A stretch of 64,000 nt of DNA from Prochlorococcus sp. AG-363-O16 (GCA_003280095.1 QCGA01000001.1:1-64000), one strand, 5' to 3'; positions 19,503 to 29,074 are shown, numbered from the stretch's first letter. Made by a program: numbers and translations. The notes: a model not told the origin generated them from the letters alone.

Positions 19503-20279
19503 TTGCGCCTTAATCAATCCTGGCTAAAAGACTTTGCTGGAGCATGGATCTTTTACACAGTTCTACCCATCTGCCCCTGGATTAACCCAAGATTCAAAAG
19601 GATTGCACGGTTTGCACCTGTCATTGGTCTGATAATCGGCTGCCTTCAAGCAGGACTATGGCTTGTCCTCTCTAAGAATAATTGGCCCACACAAGCAATA
19701 GTTCCTCTAGTGCTTGTAACGGAAGTATTAATTACTGGTGGACTTCATCTAGATGGTCTTATGGATACTGCTGATGGAATTGCAGCAGGAGGGAACAAGT
19801 GCCTAAAGGCAATGACGGACAGTAGAATTGGCGCAAGTGGAGTCAATGCTTTATTGATAATAATTTTGGTTCAATTTTCAGCATTAATACGACTAGAAAA
19901 TTTTGCTCCAATAGCAATTCTAATCTCATCCTTTTGGGGAAGAGTCTCACCATTGTGGGCCATTATCAATTTCCCCTACCTACGAGAAGATGGGTCCTCT
20001 TCCTTTCACCGTGAAAATAGCAAAGGCTGGTATGAACTAATTCCTTCAGTTATCGGATTAATAATCTTAATCGGAATACTTACAAGTATATCTATAAACT
20101 GGATGACTAAATTTAATGCAATTTCCGGAACATTAACAGGGGTCATTCCTGCTCTGCTAATTCCTCATTTGCTCGGCAAAAAATTAAAAGGGCACTCTGG
20201 AGATTCCTATGGTGCCACAGTAGTAATTGTAGAAACAATTACTCTCCTCATTCTTGCTTTGTTTTTTCCGGGAGTCTAA
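19503..20279 (+). CDS. cobS: Adenosylcobinamide-GDP ribazoletransferase (cobalamin synthase)
   Basis: Integral membrane enzyme that joins the lower ligand to adenosylcobinamide-GDP in the last steps of (pseudo)cobalamin synthesis. The family motif GGLHLDGLMDTADGIAAGG is clear at about residues 79-97, and several hydrophobic helices run to the C-terminus. The start is TTG 19503 because no in-frame ATG precedes the conserved N-terminal region. The 258-aa product is normal. Its last 32 nt overlap the 3' end of the convergent histidine kinase gene. Confidence 0.94.
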   Translation: MRLNQSWLKDFAGAWIFYTVLPICPWINPRFKRIARFAPVIGLIIGCLQAGLWLVLSKNNWPTQAIVPLVLVTEVLITGGLHLDGLMDTADGIAAGGNKCLKAMTDSRIGASGVNALLIIILVQFSALIRLENFAPIAILISSFWGRVSPLWAIINFPYLREDGSSSFHRENSKGWYELIPSVIGLIILIGILTSISINWMTKFNAISGTLTGVIPALLIPHLLGKKLKGHSGDSYGATVVIVETITLLILALFFPGV

Positions 20280-21381
20280 GAATGAAAGTATTCCCTTCAC
20301 GAAGTATTAACTCGTTAGCATGCTGGGATAAGTGAGCCAATTCAAGAGAACCTCCCAACTCCTCTGCCAATTGTCTTGCCAAGGCCAACCCCAATCCACC
20401 TCCTGGCAAGTTTTCACTGTTAGTCCCTCTAAACCCTCTCTCAAAGATTTTCTCCCTTATTTTTAATGGGATAGGAGTCCCTCCATCCCAAACGCAAATG
20501 CTATTTCCTTCAAAACAAAGGCCTATTGGAGATAAGGGAGTGCTATATCGAAAAGCATTTTCCAAGAGATTGGCAATAATTTCAGCAATAACACCTTCGC
20601 CATGATTTAAGGGTTGATTCGTCCAATCAGGCCATTCATCTGGTCCTTCCCACTTCCTGCCTTCAAGACTTGCTGTTGCAGACGCTCGGGCCAATAATGG
20701 AACAAGAAGGTTTTTTACCGTTAACTCCGAAGTTTTTGAAAGGACAGGAGGGAGAAGCAAAGGAGAGTTTTGCCGAGGATTTCGATCAACCAACCTCGAT
20801 TGACCTATCTGATCAAGTGCAGAAATATATGTATTTAACTGATCTTGTTCGCTCAAAAGACCTTCTACTAAGTTGCGGTGCTTGCTATCTGGACCAAGCT
20901 TCCTAAGTAAAAGTTGTGCATATGTTCTTAATGCACTCAAAGGGTTCCTTAATTGATGAACCATTAAACCTATTTGCTCTTTTTGCTGAGTTACTTGCTC
21001 TAAAAGGTTTGCTTTTTCTAGTTCAAGACTCAAGCAATGAGTAAGAGCACCTGACGTGGCCTGCAATCGTTGGTCGAGTGCCTCAGGCCATCCTGAAGAG
21101 GAAAGAACAACCTCTGCTCTTAATACCCCCAGTAGAATCTGATCTTCCTGAAGAGGGTACCAACGACGGTCTGAGGAAGGTTTCAACAACTCCGGATCAT
21201 GCTCAACCGGTGGCAAAGAATGATTCATTACTGGCCAATACCCAACTGCCTCAAGACTGGGATTCTCCCCTTCGCCTGACTTTGCGACATAAACTACTAG
21301 TTGCTTTACGGACCTATCAGCTTCAAAGCTTTCTAGCTGTTGCTGCAAGAGACTCAAAAAGTGATTCGAGAGCTGAATCAT
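20248..21381 (-). CDS. Sensor histidine kinase, orphan
   Basis: Cytosolic two-component kinase of 377 aa. The H-box LMVHQLRNPLSALRTYAQLL puts the phospho-accepting His near residue 142; the N-box is ANLLENAFRYS, the G1 box VWDGGTPIP and the G2 box GGGLGLALARQLAEELGG. Residues 1-130 form an input region with no predicted membrane span and no sensor domain I can name. No response regulator is adjacent, so its partner is unknown. The 3' end overlaps cobS by 32 nt in antisense. Confidence 0.9.
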   Translation of the reverse strand: MIQLSNHFLSLLQQQLESFEADRSVKQLVVYVAKSGEGENPSLEAVGYWPVMNHSLPPVEHDPELLKPSSDRRWYPLQEDQILLGVLRAEVVLSSSGWPEALDQRLQATSGALTHCLSLELEKANLLEQVTQQKEQIGLMVHQLRNPLSALRTYAQLLLRKLGPDSKHRNLVEGLLSEQDQLNTYISALDQIGQSRLVDRNPRQNSPLLLPPVLSKTSELTVKNLLVPLLARASATASLEGRKWEGPDEWPDWTNQPLNHGEGVIAEIIANLLENAFRYSTPLSPIGLCFEGNSICVWDGGTPIPLKIREKIFERGFRGTNSENLPGGGLGLALARQLAEELGGSLELAHLSQHANELILREGNTFILRLPEKTKQE

Positions 21382-21765
21382 TTCAACCGTTTTATTGATA
21401 AGGAGCTGAAAGAAGCAACCAAGGCCAAAAACTTGAAAAATCTGGAAAAAGTATTAAGATGTGACTATCGACCAGCTAAGCACTTCCCATTGAGGTATGT
21501 GGTCAGGGTCGACTTACTACGCAGAGGTTGCACATTAAGTGCTACCTAAGCTACAGCAGAGGTAGATGCGTCCCTTGCTGTTCCCCGGTTATTCCGGGCA
21601 AGTTGATCAAGAGCCCTAAAAGCAGTATTTGCATTCTTGCAAATACTCTTTTCATGTCTCCAACCTATGAATGTCTAAAGGCTCTGTCGTTTGTCTGAGC
21701 ATTGTCTTTGGCGTCCATAAATTCTTATTTGCTTCACCTCTCCCACTTGGTTAATTAATCTAAAA
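21382..21765. other. Structured divergent intergenic region, candidate small RNA
   Basis: This 384-nt gap lies between the kinase and DUF3155 genes. Three hairpins cluster: CTACCT/AGGTAG (21542-21565), CCCGG/CCGGG flanked by CTTG/CAAG (about 21573-21602), and a perfect ten-pair stem AGTATTTGCA/TGCAAATACT (21625-21648) followed by CTTTTC. The series looks like a small structured RNA with a terminal hairpin, or the 5' leader of the DUF3155 gene. The strand is not certain because T-rich flanks occur on both sides. I could not match it to 6S, SRP, tmRNA or RNase P RNA. Confidence 0.4.
21625..21653 (+). terminator. Candidate rho-independent terminator (10-bp stem)
   Basis: A perfect stem AGTATTTGCA/TGCAAATACT with loop TTCT is followed by CTTTT on the plus strand. 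It would end a short plus-strand RNA starting upstream near 21.5 kb. On the minus strand the flank is GCTTTT, so direction is not proven. Confidence 0.45.
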
Positions 21766-22134
21766 ATGTCTAAAAAGAGAAAAAGAATCAGCCGCAGAAG
21801 ACTTGCCGGGCAAAGGGTTCTAGCCCATGTGCCTACCTATCATCTCGAGACAGGTGAACACAAGCCAGTCACAGCAGCTCGCCGTTTTATTGCTGAAGCA
21901 GGCCTAAGGTCCCCTGCGATTTTGAACGTTCGACGTAACGAACACACTACCGATCGATTTTTTTGGGGAGAAAAAGGCCTTTTCAGCGCTCAATACGCCG
22001 AAGAAAATCATTTCCTCTTTCCATCTCTTAGGACGATTGTGGATTCTGTGGGCGAAGACACAATGTTCGAAGGCCTCGAACTTACTTCGGATGATTGGGA
22101 AGAAATTGAAGAGTATGAATACGCCTTTGTTTAA
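21766..22134 (+). CDS. DUF3155-family conserved cyanobacterial protein
   Basis: Unknown function; soluble, 122 aa. The N-terminus is strongly basic (KKRKRISRRRLAG), suggesting nucleic-acid or ribosome binding. The middle is highly conserved in cyanobacteria (KPVTAARRFI, RRNEHTTDRFFWGEKGLFSAQY, ENHFLFPSLR), and the C-terminus is acidic (DDWEEIEEYEY). I recognise it as the DUF3155 family from this pattern. It is preceded by a long structured leader region. Confidence 0.8.
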   Translation: MSKKRKRISRRRLAGQRVLAHVPTYHLETGEHKPVTAARRFIAEAGLRSPAILNVRRNEHTTDRFFWGEKGLFSAQYAEENHFLFPSLRTIVDSVGEDTMFEGLELTSDDWEEIEEYEYAFV

Positions 22135-22146
22135 GGTTTATTCAAC

Positions 22147-22764
22147 TCAAAGTTTGTCGTCCAACCAATCACTAATAGCGACTCGAATACGAGGGATTAG
22201 TTCTTGATGAATCGAGTGACCACCTTCAAAGTGAATAAGATCAGCAAAAGTAGGACAACTATCTCTAAGGCTCAATAAAAGATTTTCAGACGCAACAAAA
22301 GGAACAACCTCATCACTTACTCCATGAGTAAGCAATACAGGAGGTCTATCCAAATTGAATTGCCAATCAGGGTGTTGATAGGCACTACAACCAATCAAAC
22401 CAGCCAGAGGTAAATTGCATCCACTAGCGAGTGCCATAGCACCGCCTTGTGAGAACCCTAATAAAATTGTCTTCTCCAATGGGATTTTTTCCGATTGGAG
22501 ATCAATTAATCTCCTCCGCAAGGCCGATACAGCAGCAGGAACAGTATCCCAATCAGGTGGGAACAACGAATACCACTGTCTCCCTAGTCCCCCAGGAACC
22601 ACTTCGGGAGCTCTTAAGGCTATTCCCTCAATCAAAACAGATTGCCCTTCAACCAATATCTCACCAAGAGATATCAAATCATCTACGTCAGCACCCCAAC
22701 CATGTAATAAAACAATCCTATGAGTGGCATCTTTAGAGTTAAATCTAAGCAGATCATCAATCAT
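22147..22764 (-). CDS. Alpha/beta hydrolase, phospholipase/carboxylesterase family
   Basis: Probable carboxylesterase of the serine hydrolase fold. The oxyanion-side motif LLHGWGADVDDL, the nucleophile elbow GFSQGGA (Ser), the catalytic Asp in GVSDEVVP and the His in GGHSIHQE form the expected triad order. ATG 22764 gives 205 aa; the longer frame opens with a TTG at 22812 that would run into the divergent purH promoter, so I reject it. The substrate is unknown. Confidence 0.85.
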   Translation of the reverse strand: MIDDLLRFNSKDATHRIVLLHGWGADVDDLISLGEILVEGQSVLIEGIALRAPEVVPGGLGRQWYSLFPPDWDTVPAAVSALRRRLIDLQSEKIPLEKTILLGFSQGGAMALASGCNLPLAGLIGCSAYQHPDWQFNLDRPPVLLTHGVSDEVVPFVASENLLLSLRDSCPTFADLIHFEGGHSIHQELIPRIRVAISDWLDDKL

Positions 22765-22833
22765 GAGAGTTAATTTTTTGCTCCTCACTCTGCTATTAAT
22801 TTGAACAAGCAATTGAATTTCGTCGAGTCAACA

Positions 22834-24387
22834 ATGACACCTGTCGCCTTATTAAGCGTTTCAAATAAAACTGGGTTAATTCCATTAGCAGAAGCCCTAT
22901 GTAAGAGTCATGGTTTTCAACTCCTCTCGAGTGGAGGGACAGCCACGGCCATTGAGGACGCAGGTCTACCAGTAACCCGTGTTTCGGATTACACAAATGC
23001 ACCAGAGATTTTAGGGGGAAGAGTGAAAACACTCCACCCTCGTATACATGGAGGAATTCTTGCTAAGAGGGGAGTAAGAGACCATGAAACAGATTTACAA
23101 AGTCAAGAGATCCCTCTAATTGACTTGGTTGTTGTCAACTTATATCCCTTTCAAGAAACTATTGAGAAGCCAAACGTGACTTGGGAAAATGCAATTGAGA
23201 ATATTGACATAGGTGGTCCAACTTTGGTCCGAGCAGCAGCCAAAAACCATGCTCATGTTGCGGTATTGACAAGTCCAAACCAATACGAATGGTTTATCAA
23301 TGCTCTTGAAAATGGGGTGACATTAGAAATGCGAAGAAGCCTTGCCCTAGCAGCTTTTGAACACACTGCTTCATACGACGTTTCAATTAGCAAGTGGTTA
23401 GGCACAAATGAATCACTCACAAATTCTTTTTGGTTGAAATCATTATCCCTGAAACAGAACCTCAGATACGGGGAGAACCCTCACCAAGAAGCCACCTGGT
23501 ACAGCGATCAAGACATCGGTTGGGGAGGAGCCAAACAAATACAAGGTAAAGAGTTGAGCACCAACAATCTTCTAGACCTGGAATCCGCTCTGGCCACTGT
23601 TCGCGAATTTGGCTACGGCGATGAAGGGCAAAACATATCGAATCAACCTGCTGCAGTGGTGGTAAAACATACCAACCCTTGTGGAGTAGCAACTGGCCAA
23701 AACATTGGATCTGCACTCAAAAAAGCTCTTGATGCTGACCGAACTAGTGCCTTTGGGGGCATCATTGCAGTCAACCGCAATGTAGACAAGGATGCCGCAA
23801 ATGAACTAAACGACCTATTCCTAGAATGTGTTGTAGCCCCTGAATATGATCAAGATGCTTTAAATATTCTTAGCAAAAAGAAGAACTTGCGACTATTAAA
23901 ATTAGCCCCCATATCAATAGATATGGCAGAGAAACAAAACATCAGAAGCATTCTAGGTGGTGTTTTAATTCAAGACCAAGATTCTCTATTTATAAATCCA
24001 AATTCATGGAAAGTTTGCACAGAGATAAAACCACAGCCAAAAGAATTGGAAGATCTTAAGTTTGCATGGAAATTAGTAAAACACGTCCGTTCAAATGCAA
24101 TAGTAGTTGCTTCAAACAGTCAAAGCTTAGGGATTGGTGCTGGCCAAATGAATCGAATTGGATCAGCCAAATTAGCTCTTGAAGCAGCCGGAGAGCAAAG
24201 CAAAGGTGCAGTTTTAGCAAGTGATGGGTTCTTCCCTTTTGACGATACAGTTCGACTCGCAGCCGAACATGGCATTAAATCAATTATCCAACCAGGAGGA
24301 AGCATTCGAGATGAGTTATCACTTAATGCCTGCAATGAATTAGGACTATCAATGGTGTTAACAGGCAAGCGTCATTTCCTACACTAG
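22834..24387 (+). CDS. purH: Bifunctional AICAR formyltransferase/IMP cyclohydrolase
   Basis: Performs the last two steps of IMP synthesis. The N-terminal MGS-like cyclohydrolase domain (about residues 1-190) shows [14 protein letters not shown] and GGRVKTLHP; the C-terminal transformylase carries [10 protein letters not shown] and the [11 protein letters not shown] block. ATG 22834 gives 517 aa, the usual length; the frame is open to a TTG at 22801 but the protein family starts at [15 protein letters not shown]. It is divergent from the hydrolase gene. Confidence 0.97.
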   Translation: MTPVALLSVSNKTGLIPLAEALCKSHGFQLLSSGGTATAIEDAGLPVTRVSDYTNAPEILGGRVKTLHPRIHGGILAKRGVRDHETDLQSQEIPLIDLVVVNLYPFQETIEKPNVTWENAIENIDIGGPTLVRAAAKNHAHVAVLTSPNQYEWFINALENGVTLEMRRSLALAAFEHTASYDVSISKWLGTNESLTNSFWLKSLSLKQNLRYGENPHQEATWYSDQDIGWGGAKQIQGKELSTNNLLDLESALATVREFGYGDEGQNISNQPAAVVVKHTNPCGVATGQNIGSALKKALDADRTSAFGGIIAVNRNVDKDAANELNDLFLECVVAPEYDQDALNILSKKKNLRLLKLAPISIDMAEKQNIRSILGGVLIQDQDSLFINPNSWKVCTEIKPQPKELEDLKFAWKLVKHVRSNAIVVASNSQSLGIGAGQMNRIGSAKLALEAAGEQSKGAVLASDGFFPFDDTVRLAAEHGIKSIIQPGGSIRDELSLNACNELGLSMVLTGKRHFLH

Positions 24388-24542
24388 CAATCATTAATGA
24401 TTTGTTTAATTTGAGAACCAATCTGAATAAACTCTATTCAGAAGGATAATTAACTAATTAATGAAAGCAAACCATAAAAGATTATCCCAAGAAAGAATGC
24501 TCACAAATATACTTATAATAACAAGTTCAAAACTTTGCTTAA

Positions 24543-25121
24543 TTATTTACTCCTTGGATAATAAGTGATTTTATTTGTCTTTCTAAAAGCTGATAGCCGG
24601 CCAGGTCCTGCACATGTGAAATAGAGGAATATTGCTGCATAAATTGCTGAAAGTTCGAAAGCATAATTATGGTTTTCAACGACTGCGAACGGAAATCCCT
24701 CAAGACCTGTATCAAGCAAGTGGAATGGAATAGCAAATACCATGGTAGTCATTAGTCCTAAAGCAGAAACTCTTGCAAACAAGCCAAGTGCAAGACCTAT
24801 TGGACAAATAACCTGAGTTGCAGCAGCAGCAAACGTCCAAACAATTGGATCACCAGGAAGGAAAGGGAAATATTTGCCGACTACAAACTCAGCAAATCCT
24901 TCTGGGTCCTGAAATTTCTCTAAACCATGATGAACCATCATCACGCTTACTGATACACGCAAAATAAAAATAGCGAGCTCAGCAAGGATATTTACCTCAC
25001 CCTGAGTAGAAGATGGTGTCTCCACAACAACCTCTACCCTCTGAGGTGCAGAGGGCGCATTGAGTTGAGGAGCCACCTCCACTTGAGGTTCTTGTGATTC
25101 AGGAATTTCGAAATCAGACAT
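24543..25121 (-). CDS. DoxX-family membrane protein
   Basis: Small integral membrane protein with about four helices (VSVMMVHHGLEKFQ, AAAATQVICPIGLALGLFARV, LGLMTTMVFAIPF and a C-terminal segment), typical of DoxX. The N-terminal 40 residues are Pro/Glu-rich and probably disordered. ATG 25121 gives 193 aa. The function of this family in cyanobacteria is unknown; it is a thiosulfate oxidoreductase subunit or a redox-stress protein in other bacteria. It is convergent with purH and lies 185 nt downstream of ispH on the same strand. Confidence 0.82.
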   Translation of the reverse strand: MSDFEIPESQEPQVEVAPQLNAPSAPQRVEVVVETPSSTQGEVNILAELAIFILRVSVSVMMVHHGLEKFQDPEGFAEFVVGKYFPFLPGDPIVWTFAAAATQVICPIGLALGLFARVSALGLMTTMVFAIPFHLLDTGLEGFPFAVVENHNYAFELSAIYAAIFLYFTCAGPGRLSAFRKTNKITYYPRSK

Positions 25122-25252
25122 CATCTTCAAGCCTAAGAAGATCATCTTAGTTATCCATTTGCAATTACGCGCTAGTAGGTCATCAAAAAATATCTATCCC
25201 ACCATTCAATAACCAATAAATGCAATTAAATTTCGCCACGATAGTTACCCAA

Positions 25253-25274
25253 AAGAGAGAGAAGTCTCTTCCCA
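25253..25274 (-). terminator. Weak terminator downstream of ispH
   Basis: Read on the minus strand the sequence is AAGAGA, a six-base loop, TCTCTT, then TT and GGG. It lies about 36 nt after the ispH stop. The stem is short and AT-rich, so I treat it as tentative. Confidence 0.35.
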
Positions 25275-25305
25275 TCTCTTTATCAACCCTTACCTATAAG
25301 CCAAT

Positions 25306-26520
25306 TCAGCCAGAGGCCTCATTCACATCACTTAGTTGCACAAGCTTCTGAATAACATCTTCCACTACCCTATCTGGAGTAGAAGCCCCTGATGTAATAC
25401 CCACATTAATTTTTCCAGAAGGAAGAAAATCTTTCTCTGTCAAGAGACTCTCTCCTAATGGTTTGTGAGTAATACTGTTGTCATTTACGTCAATCCTCTC
25501 TGGAGCATCAATATGGAACGATCTAATGCCCCTACTAATCGCAATTTCTTGCAAGTGAGTCGTATTAGAAGAATTAAACCCTCCAATAACAACCAACATA
25601 TCTAAAGGCTCATCGACCAATGAAAACATTGCATCTTGCCTTTCTTCAGTTGCATCGCAAATAGTGTTAAATGCCAAAAAATGATCACTAAGAGCTTTTG
25701 GACCATATCTGGCAAGCATCGTTTTTTCAAATAATCTCCCTATCTCTTCGGTCTCACTTTTCAACATTGTTGTTTGATTAGCAACCCCTAGTCTCTGGAG
25801 ATCTTTATCTGGATCAAACCCAGCTGAAGATGCTTTGGAAAAACGATCTAAAAACTCTTCTCTATCACCTCTACCGAGTATATATTCGGAAACATATTGA
25901 GCCTCATCAAGATCAAGAACCACAAGATAAGTCCCTGCAAAAGAACTTGTCGCTAGTGTTTCCTCATGCTTGACCTTCCCATGAATAATTGAGGTAAAGG
26001 TGTGCTTTTTATGCTTCTCTACCGTATGCCAAACTTTAGAAACCCAAGGACAAGTGGTATCAATAATGTGACAGCCTCTCTCATGAAGCAGTTGCATCTC
26101 CTGAACGGTAGCTCCAAATGCAGGCAGGATAACTACATCACCTTCACAGACACCAGAGAAATCCTTCACTCCACCTTCTGCAGATATAAATAAAACATTC
26201 ATTCGTCTTAGGTGATCATTCACCGAAGGGTTGTGGATAATCTCATTGGTAATCCAGATTCGCTCATCAGGGTAGTGCCGCCTTGTTTCATAGGCCATTG
26301 CAACAGCCCGCTCTACCCCCCAGCAAAATCCAAAGGCTTCTGCAAGTTTGACTCTCAACCTGCCATGCTGAAAAACATAGCCATTGTCTCGAATAGATCC
26401 AATTAAAGAACTTTGATATGCCTGCTCCAATGCTTGCGCTCTTTTTGCAGGCGAACCAAAACCTCTTCTGTTATAACGATCAGAGTGATGTAGTGATCGT
26501 TTAAAAGCCTGAGTGTCCAT
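25306..26520 (-). CDS. ispH: 4-hydroxy-3-methylbut-2-enyl diphosphate reductase
   Basis: Last enzyme of the MEP pathway, making IPP and DMAPP for carotenoids, the chlorophyll tail and quinones. Three Cys that hold the iron-sulfur cluster are seen in [21 protein letters not shown] and [11 protein letters not shown]. From ATG 26520 the protein is 404 aa, the long cyanobacterial/plant type with the N-terminal extension [25 protein letters not shown] or ATG 24 nt further up is not needed. It is transcribed away from the amt terminator. Confidence 0.97.
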   Translation of the reverse strand: MDTQAFKRSLHHSDRYNRRGFGSPAKRAQALEQAYQSSLIGSIRDNGYVFQHGRLRVKLAEAFGFCWGVERAVAMAYETRRHYPDERIWITNEIIHNPSVNDHLRRMNVLFISAEGGVKDFSGVCEGDVVILPAFGATVQEMQLLHERGCHIIDTTCPWVSKVWHTVEKHKKHTFTSIIHGKVKHEETLATSSFAGTYLVVLDLDEAQYVSEYILGRGDREEFLDRFSKASSAGFDPDKDLQRLGVANQTTMLKSETEEIGRLFEKTMLARYGPKALSDHFLAFNTICDATEERQDAMFSLVDEPLDMLVVIGGFNSSNTTHLQEIAISRGIRSFHIDAPERIDVNDNSITHKPLGESLLTEKDFLPSGKINVGITSGASTPDRVVEDVIQKLVQLSDVNEASG

Positions 26521-26572
26521 ATCAATTATTTCCAAAGTAGCCAAATAACTCTATTAGGTATTGAATAAAAAG

Positions 26573-26601
26573 AAAAAGCCTGGCCAAAGGCCAGGCTTTT
26601 T
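26573..26601 (-). terminator. Strong rho-independent terminator of amt
   Basis: On the minus strand a perfect 13-bp stem AAAAAGCCTGGCC/GGCCAGGCTTTTT with a three-base loop is followed by CTTTTT. It starts about 22 nt beyond the amt stop. It is the clearest intrinsic terminator in the window and may prevent amt induction from entering ispH. Confidence 0.92.
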
Positions 26602-26622
26602 CTTTGCATTTGGTACTGCTAT

Positions 26623-28086
26623 TCAATTACCAGCAGAAGCAAAGTCAGGATAAGCCTCCATACCATGCTCCCCAATATCTAGACCTGCGATCTCTTCTTC
26701 CTCAGTTACTCGAATACCACCAAAGAACAAACCAATGACCTGCCAAGCAATCCAGCAAGTCACAACAGTCCAAATGGCATATGCAGCACAGCCAATGAAC
26801 TGTACCCACAATTGGCTAAAGCCACCGCCGACGAAAAGGCCTAGAGCAGATCCATCTCCTTGAATTTGAAAACCCCAAAGGCCAACAACAAGTGTTCCCC
26901 ATACACCACATACGCCGTGCACAGAAAAAGCACCTACCGGATCATCGATACCTAAGGCATCAAGTGCAGAAACGGAAAAGACCACAATGATGCCACCTAC
27001 CAAACCAGCAAGCCAAGCCCCTGAAAGAGTTAGGTGAGCACAGCCTGCCGTTACACTTACCAAACCAGCCAAGATCCCATTAATGATCATGGTTAAATCT
27101 GGCTTGCCTGAAGTAATTGTTGAAATAACAGTCGCGCCAATAGCCCCTCCTGCTGCTGCAAGAGTTGTAGTCACTGCTAAATAAGGAACCCATTGATCCA
27201 TTTGAAGCTGTGAACCAGGGTTAAAGCCATACCAACCTATCCACAGGATCAAAGCCCCAAGTGTTGCTATAGCCATGTTGTGACCAGGCATTGCTTGAGC
27301 CCGACCATTAACAAATTTTCCAAGACGTGGTCCTAGCAACATTGCTCCTACAAGACCTGCCCAAGCTCCAACTGAATGAACAATTGACGAACCCGCAAAA
27401 TCTATAAAGTCAAGTTGAAACAGCCAACCTTCATTCCATGTCCAACTTCCAGCAACTGGATAGATAAAAGCAGTTAAAACCAAGGAGAAAACAACAAACT
27501 CTCCAAACTTGACTCTTTCAGCAACAAGTCCTGAAACGATTGTTGCTGCAGTCCCAGCAAAAGCTGCCTGGAAAAGAAAGTTCACAGTTGGGACTAGTCC
27601 TGCTTCCCCTATCAGTTGCGGTGAAACTGAAGGGTCAAAGAAAAGCCCATTGAAATAAAGCCAACCTGCTGTTATGGGATCGCCATACATCAAGGAAAAG
27701 CCAACAAACCAATATGCAGTTACAGCAAGAGCAAAAACAAAAAGGTTTTTCGCAAGAATGTTTACAGCATTCTTCTGGCGACACATACCTGCTTCGACCA
27801 TCGCGAAGCCGGCGTTCATGAAAATCACCAAAATTGTTGCAACCAACAACCAAAGGTTGTTAGCCAAAAAAGCTGCATTGAGCTCAGGCATCTCTGCGGC
27901 ATGTGCCGACAGATTAAAAAGACCTAAACCGATAAATGCCACAGGAACACAGGCAAGCCACATCAATGAACGATGGGAGCTAAAGCCTCTAATACTGCGC
28001 AGGAGTAGCATGGGCCCCTCCAAGAGACTTACCTCTTGGAGGCGAGCCACACGCCGCCTTGACGGCGAATGCAAAGCAGTTGTCAT
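26623..28086 (-). CDS. amt: Ammonium transporter
   Basis: Amt/MEP/Rh-family ammonium channel with about eleven membrane helices in the plasma membrane. A signal peptide is likely: a hydrophobic run VPVAFIGLGLFNL ends in SAHAAE near residue 64. Family motifs include NAGFAMVEAGMCRQKN, GSWTWNEGWL, DFAGSSIVHSVGAWAGLVGAM (with the pore His) and DDPVGAFSVHGVCGVWGT (second pore His). ATG 28086 gives 487 aa; ATG 28011 would give 462 aa with the same signal peptide. A perfect NtcA box lies upstream, so induction under nitrogen limitation is expected. Confidence 0.96.
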   Translation of the reverse strand: MTTALHSPSRRRVARLQEVSLLEGPMLLLRSIRGFSSHRSLMWLACVPVAFIGLGLFNLSAHAAEMPELNAAFLANNLWLLVATILVIFMNAGFAMVEAGMCRQKNAVNILAKNLFVFALAVTAYWFVGFSLMYGDPITAGWLYFNGLFFDPSVSPQLIGEAGLVPTVNFLFQAAFAGTAATIVSGLVAERVKFGEFVVFSLVLTAFIYPVAGSWTWNEGWLFQLDFIDFAGSSIVHSVGAWAGLVGAMLLGPRLGKFVNGRAQAMPGHNMAIATLGALILWIGWYGFNPGSQLQMDQWVPYLAVTTTLAAAGGAIGATVISTITSGKPDLTMIINGILAGLVSVTAGCAHLTLSGAWLAGLVGGIIVVFSVSALDALGIDDPVGAFSVHGVCGVWGTLVVGLWGFQIQGDGSALGLFVGGGFSQLWVQFIGCAAYAIWTVVTCWIAWQVIGLFFGGIRVTEEEEIAGLDIGEHGMEAYPDFASAGN

Positions 28087-28174
28087 AGAAGATTAAAAGG
28101 CTGCAAATTGGACACGACCATTTAGTCCTAGTCGCATTACTCCAATAAGATGGTCAATTGAAAAGGTTTTTCAA

Positions 28175-28188
28175 GTAATTGTTGTTAC
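28175..28188 (-). promoter_or_regulatory. NtcA-binding site upstream of amt
   Basis: GTA-N8-TAC occurs as GTAATTGTTGTTAC on the plus strand, about 90 nt before the amt ATG. NtcA activator sites lie about 22 nt ahead of a TAN3T -10 box. At that spacing on the minus strand I see CATCTT, with TATTGG just after, so the -10 match is poor. ntcA itself is in this window at 43.2-43.9 kb. Regulation of amt by NtcA is well known in cyanobacteria. Confidence 0.75.
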
Positions 28189-28259
28189 AAACCAGCAAAA
28201 TATGTAGTAATTACTTAGAAATTCTAAAGAACCTCTAAAAAGATGAGTCAAATAAAGAA

Positions 28260-29012
28260 TTATTGATCAACAACTGTGGGTCTTTTCCCTTCCCAAGTGA
28301 TGTGATCTCTATGGAAACCGAAGCAGCAGGGGATGACTTCTACACCAGCGCTCAGGGCTTCTCGAAATAATTCACCATATACAGAATCTGCTTCATCACC
28401 AGGAGCAAAACTTTCCACATCATCCCGGCTTAAACAGGGCAGCAAAACTGCTCTTGATTCAGGCAAAACACTTATTAATTCTTTCAGATGTTTCTGCCCT
28501 CTCTCCGTAACAGTGTCAGGGAATAAAGCAAGGGGACCTTTCGTCCACGTTGTGTTTTTAACTTCCAGATAAATCAACCTGGGATCTTTCATCTCTGGTA
28601 GAGGCATTAACAACAAATCAATGCGACTCCTACCTTCTATGCCATATCTCACTTCAGGACGGATATCCGAAATCAAACCCAATTCATTTTTCAAGCACCC
28701 AGCTTCAACAGCTTTTCTCACAAGTCGATTAGGCAAAGCAGTATTGATTCCAGCCCAACAGAAACCTCCTTTTGCACTGTGAACCTTTGCCTGCTCCCAA
28801 GTCCAGTCCAACTTTCGAGTAGGCGAAGGGTCATATCTAACTCGGACTTTCCCGCCTGGAGAAAGAACCCCAGTCATCGGACCTGTATTAGGGCAATGCG
28901 CAGTAACGACTTCTCCGCTAACTAATTCCACATCAGCTAGAAACCTTTTATAGCGCTTGATCAAGATTCCCTCTTCAAGAGGAGGGAATTTCATCAGTTT
29001 CATACCAGCCAT
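28260..29012 (-). CDS. sfsA: Sugar fermentation stimulation protein A (DNA/RNA-binding nuclease fold)
   Basis: SfsA-family protein of 250 aa. It has the N-terminal LIKRYKRFLADVEL (OB-like) segment, the conserved HCPNTGPMTG motif and the nuclease-like core YGIEGRSRIDLLL ... IYLEVKNTTW with Asp-x-x-x and Glu-x-Lys residues. The physiological function is unsettled despite the name; family members bind DNA or act as nucleases. It is divergent from murJ with about 60 nt between starts. Confidence 0.93.
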   Translation of the reverse strand: MAGMKLMKFPPLEEGILIKRYKRFLADVELVSGEVVTAHCPNTGPMTGVLSPGGKVRVRYDPSPTRKLDWTWEQAKVHSAKGGFCWAGINTALPNRLVRKAVEAGCLKNELGLISDIRPEVRYGIEGRSRIDLLLMPLPEMKDPRLIYLEVKNTTWTKGPLALFPDTVTERGQKHLKELISVLPESRAVLLPCLSRDDVESFAPGDEADSVYGELFREALSAGVEVIPCCFGFHRDHITWEGKRPTVVDQ

Positions 29013-29074
29013 GAGATCTTTTGCACTTCAGGCAGAGTTGCGCGTTGATAGAAGAAGAATGAGCGTCAAACGAT

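Noticed and set aside
21340-21549. 69-aa plus-strand frame upstream of the DUF3155 gene
   Set aside because: It starts inside the kinase gene on the other strand and runs into the hairpin region; the composition is charged but no family is recognised.
24422-24442. TCTGAATA/TATTCAGA hairpin after purH
   Set aside because: A clear 8-bp stem but no T tract on either strand, so I do not call a terminator; it may still mark an mRNA end.
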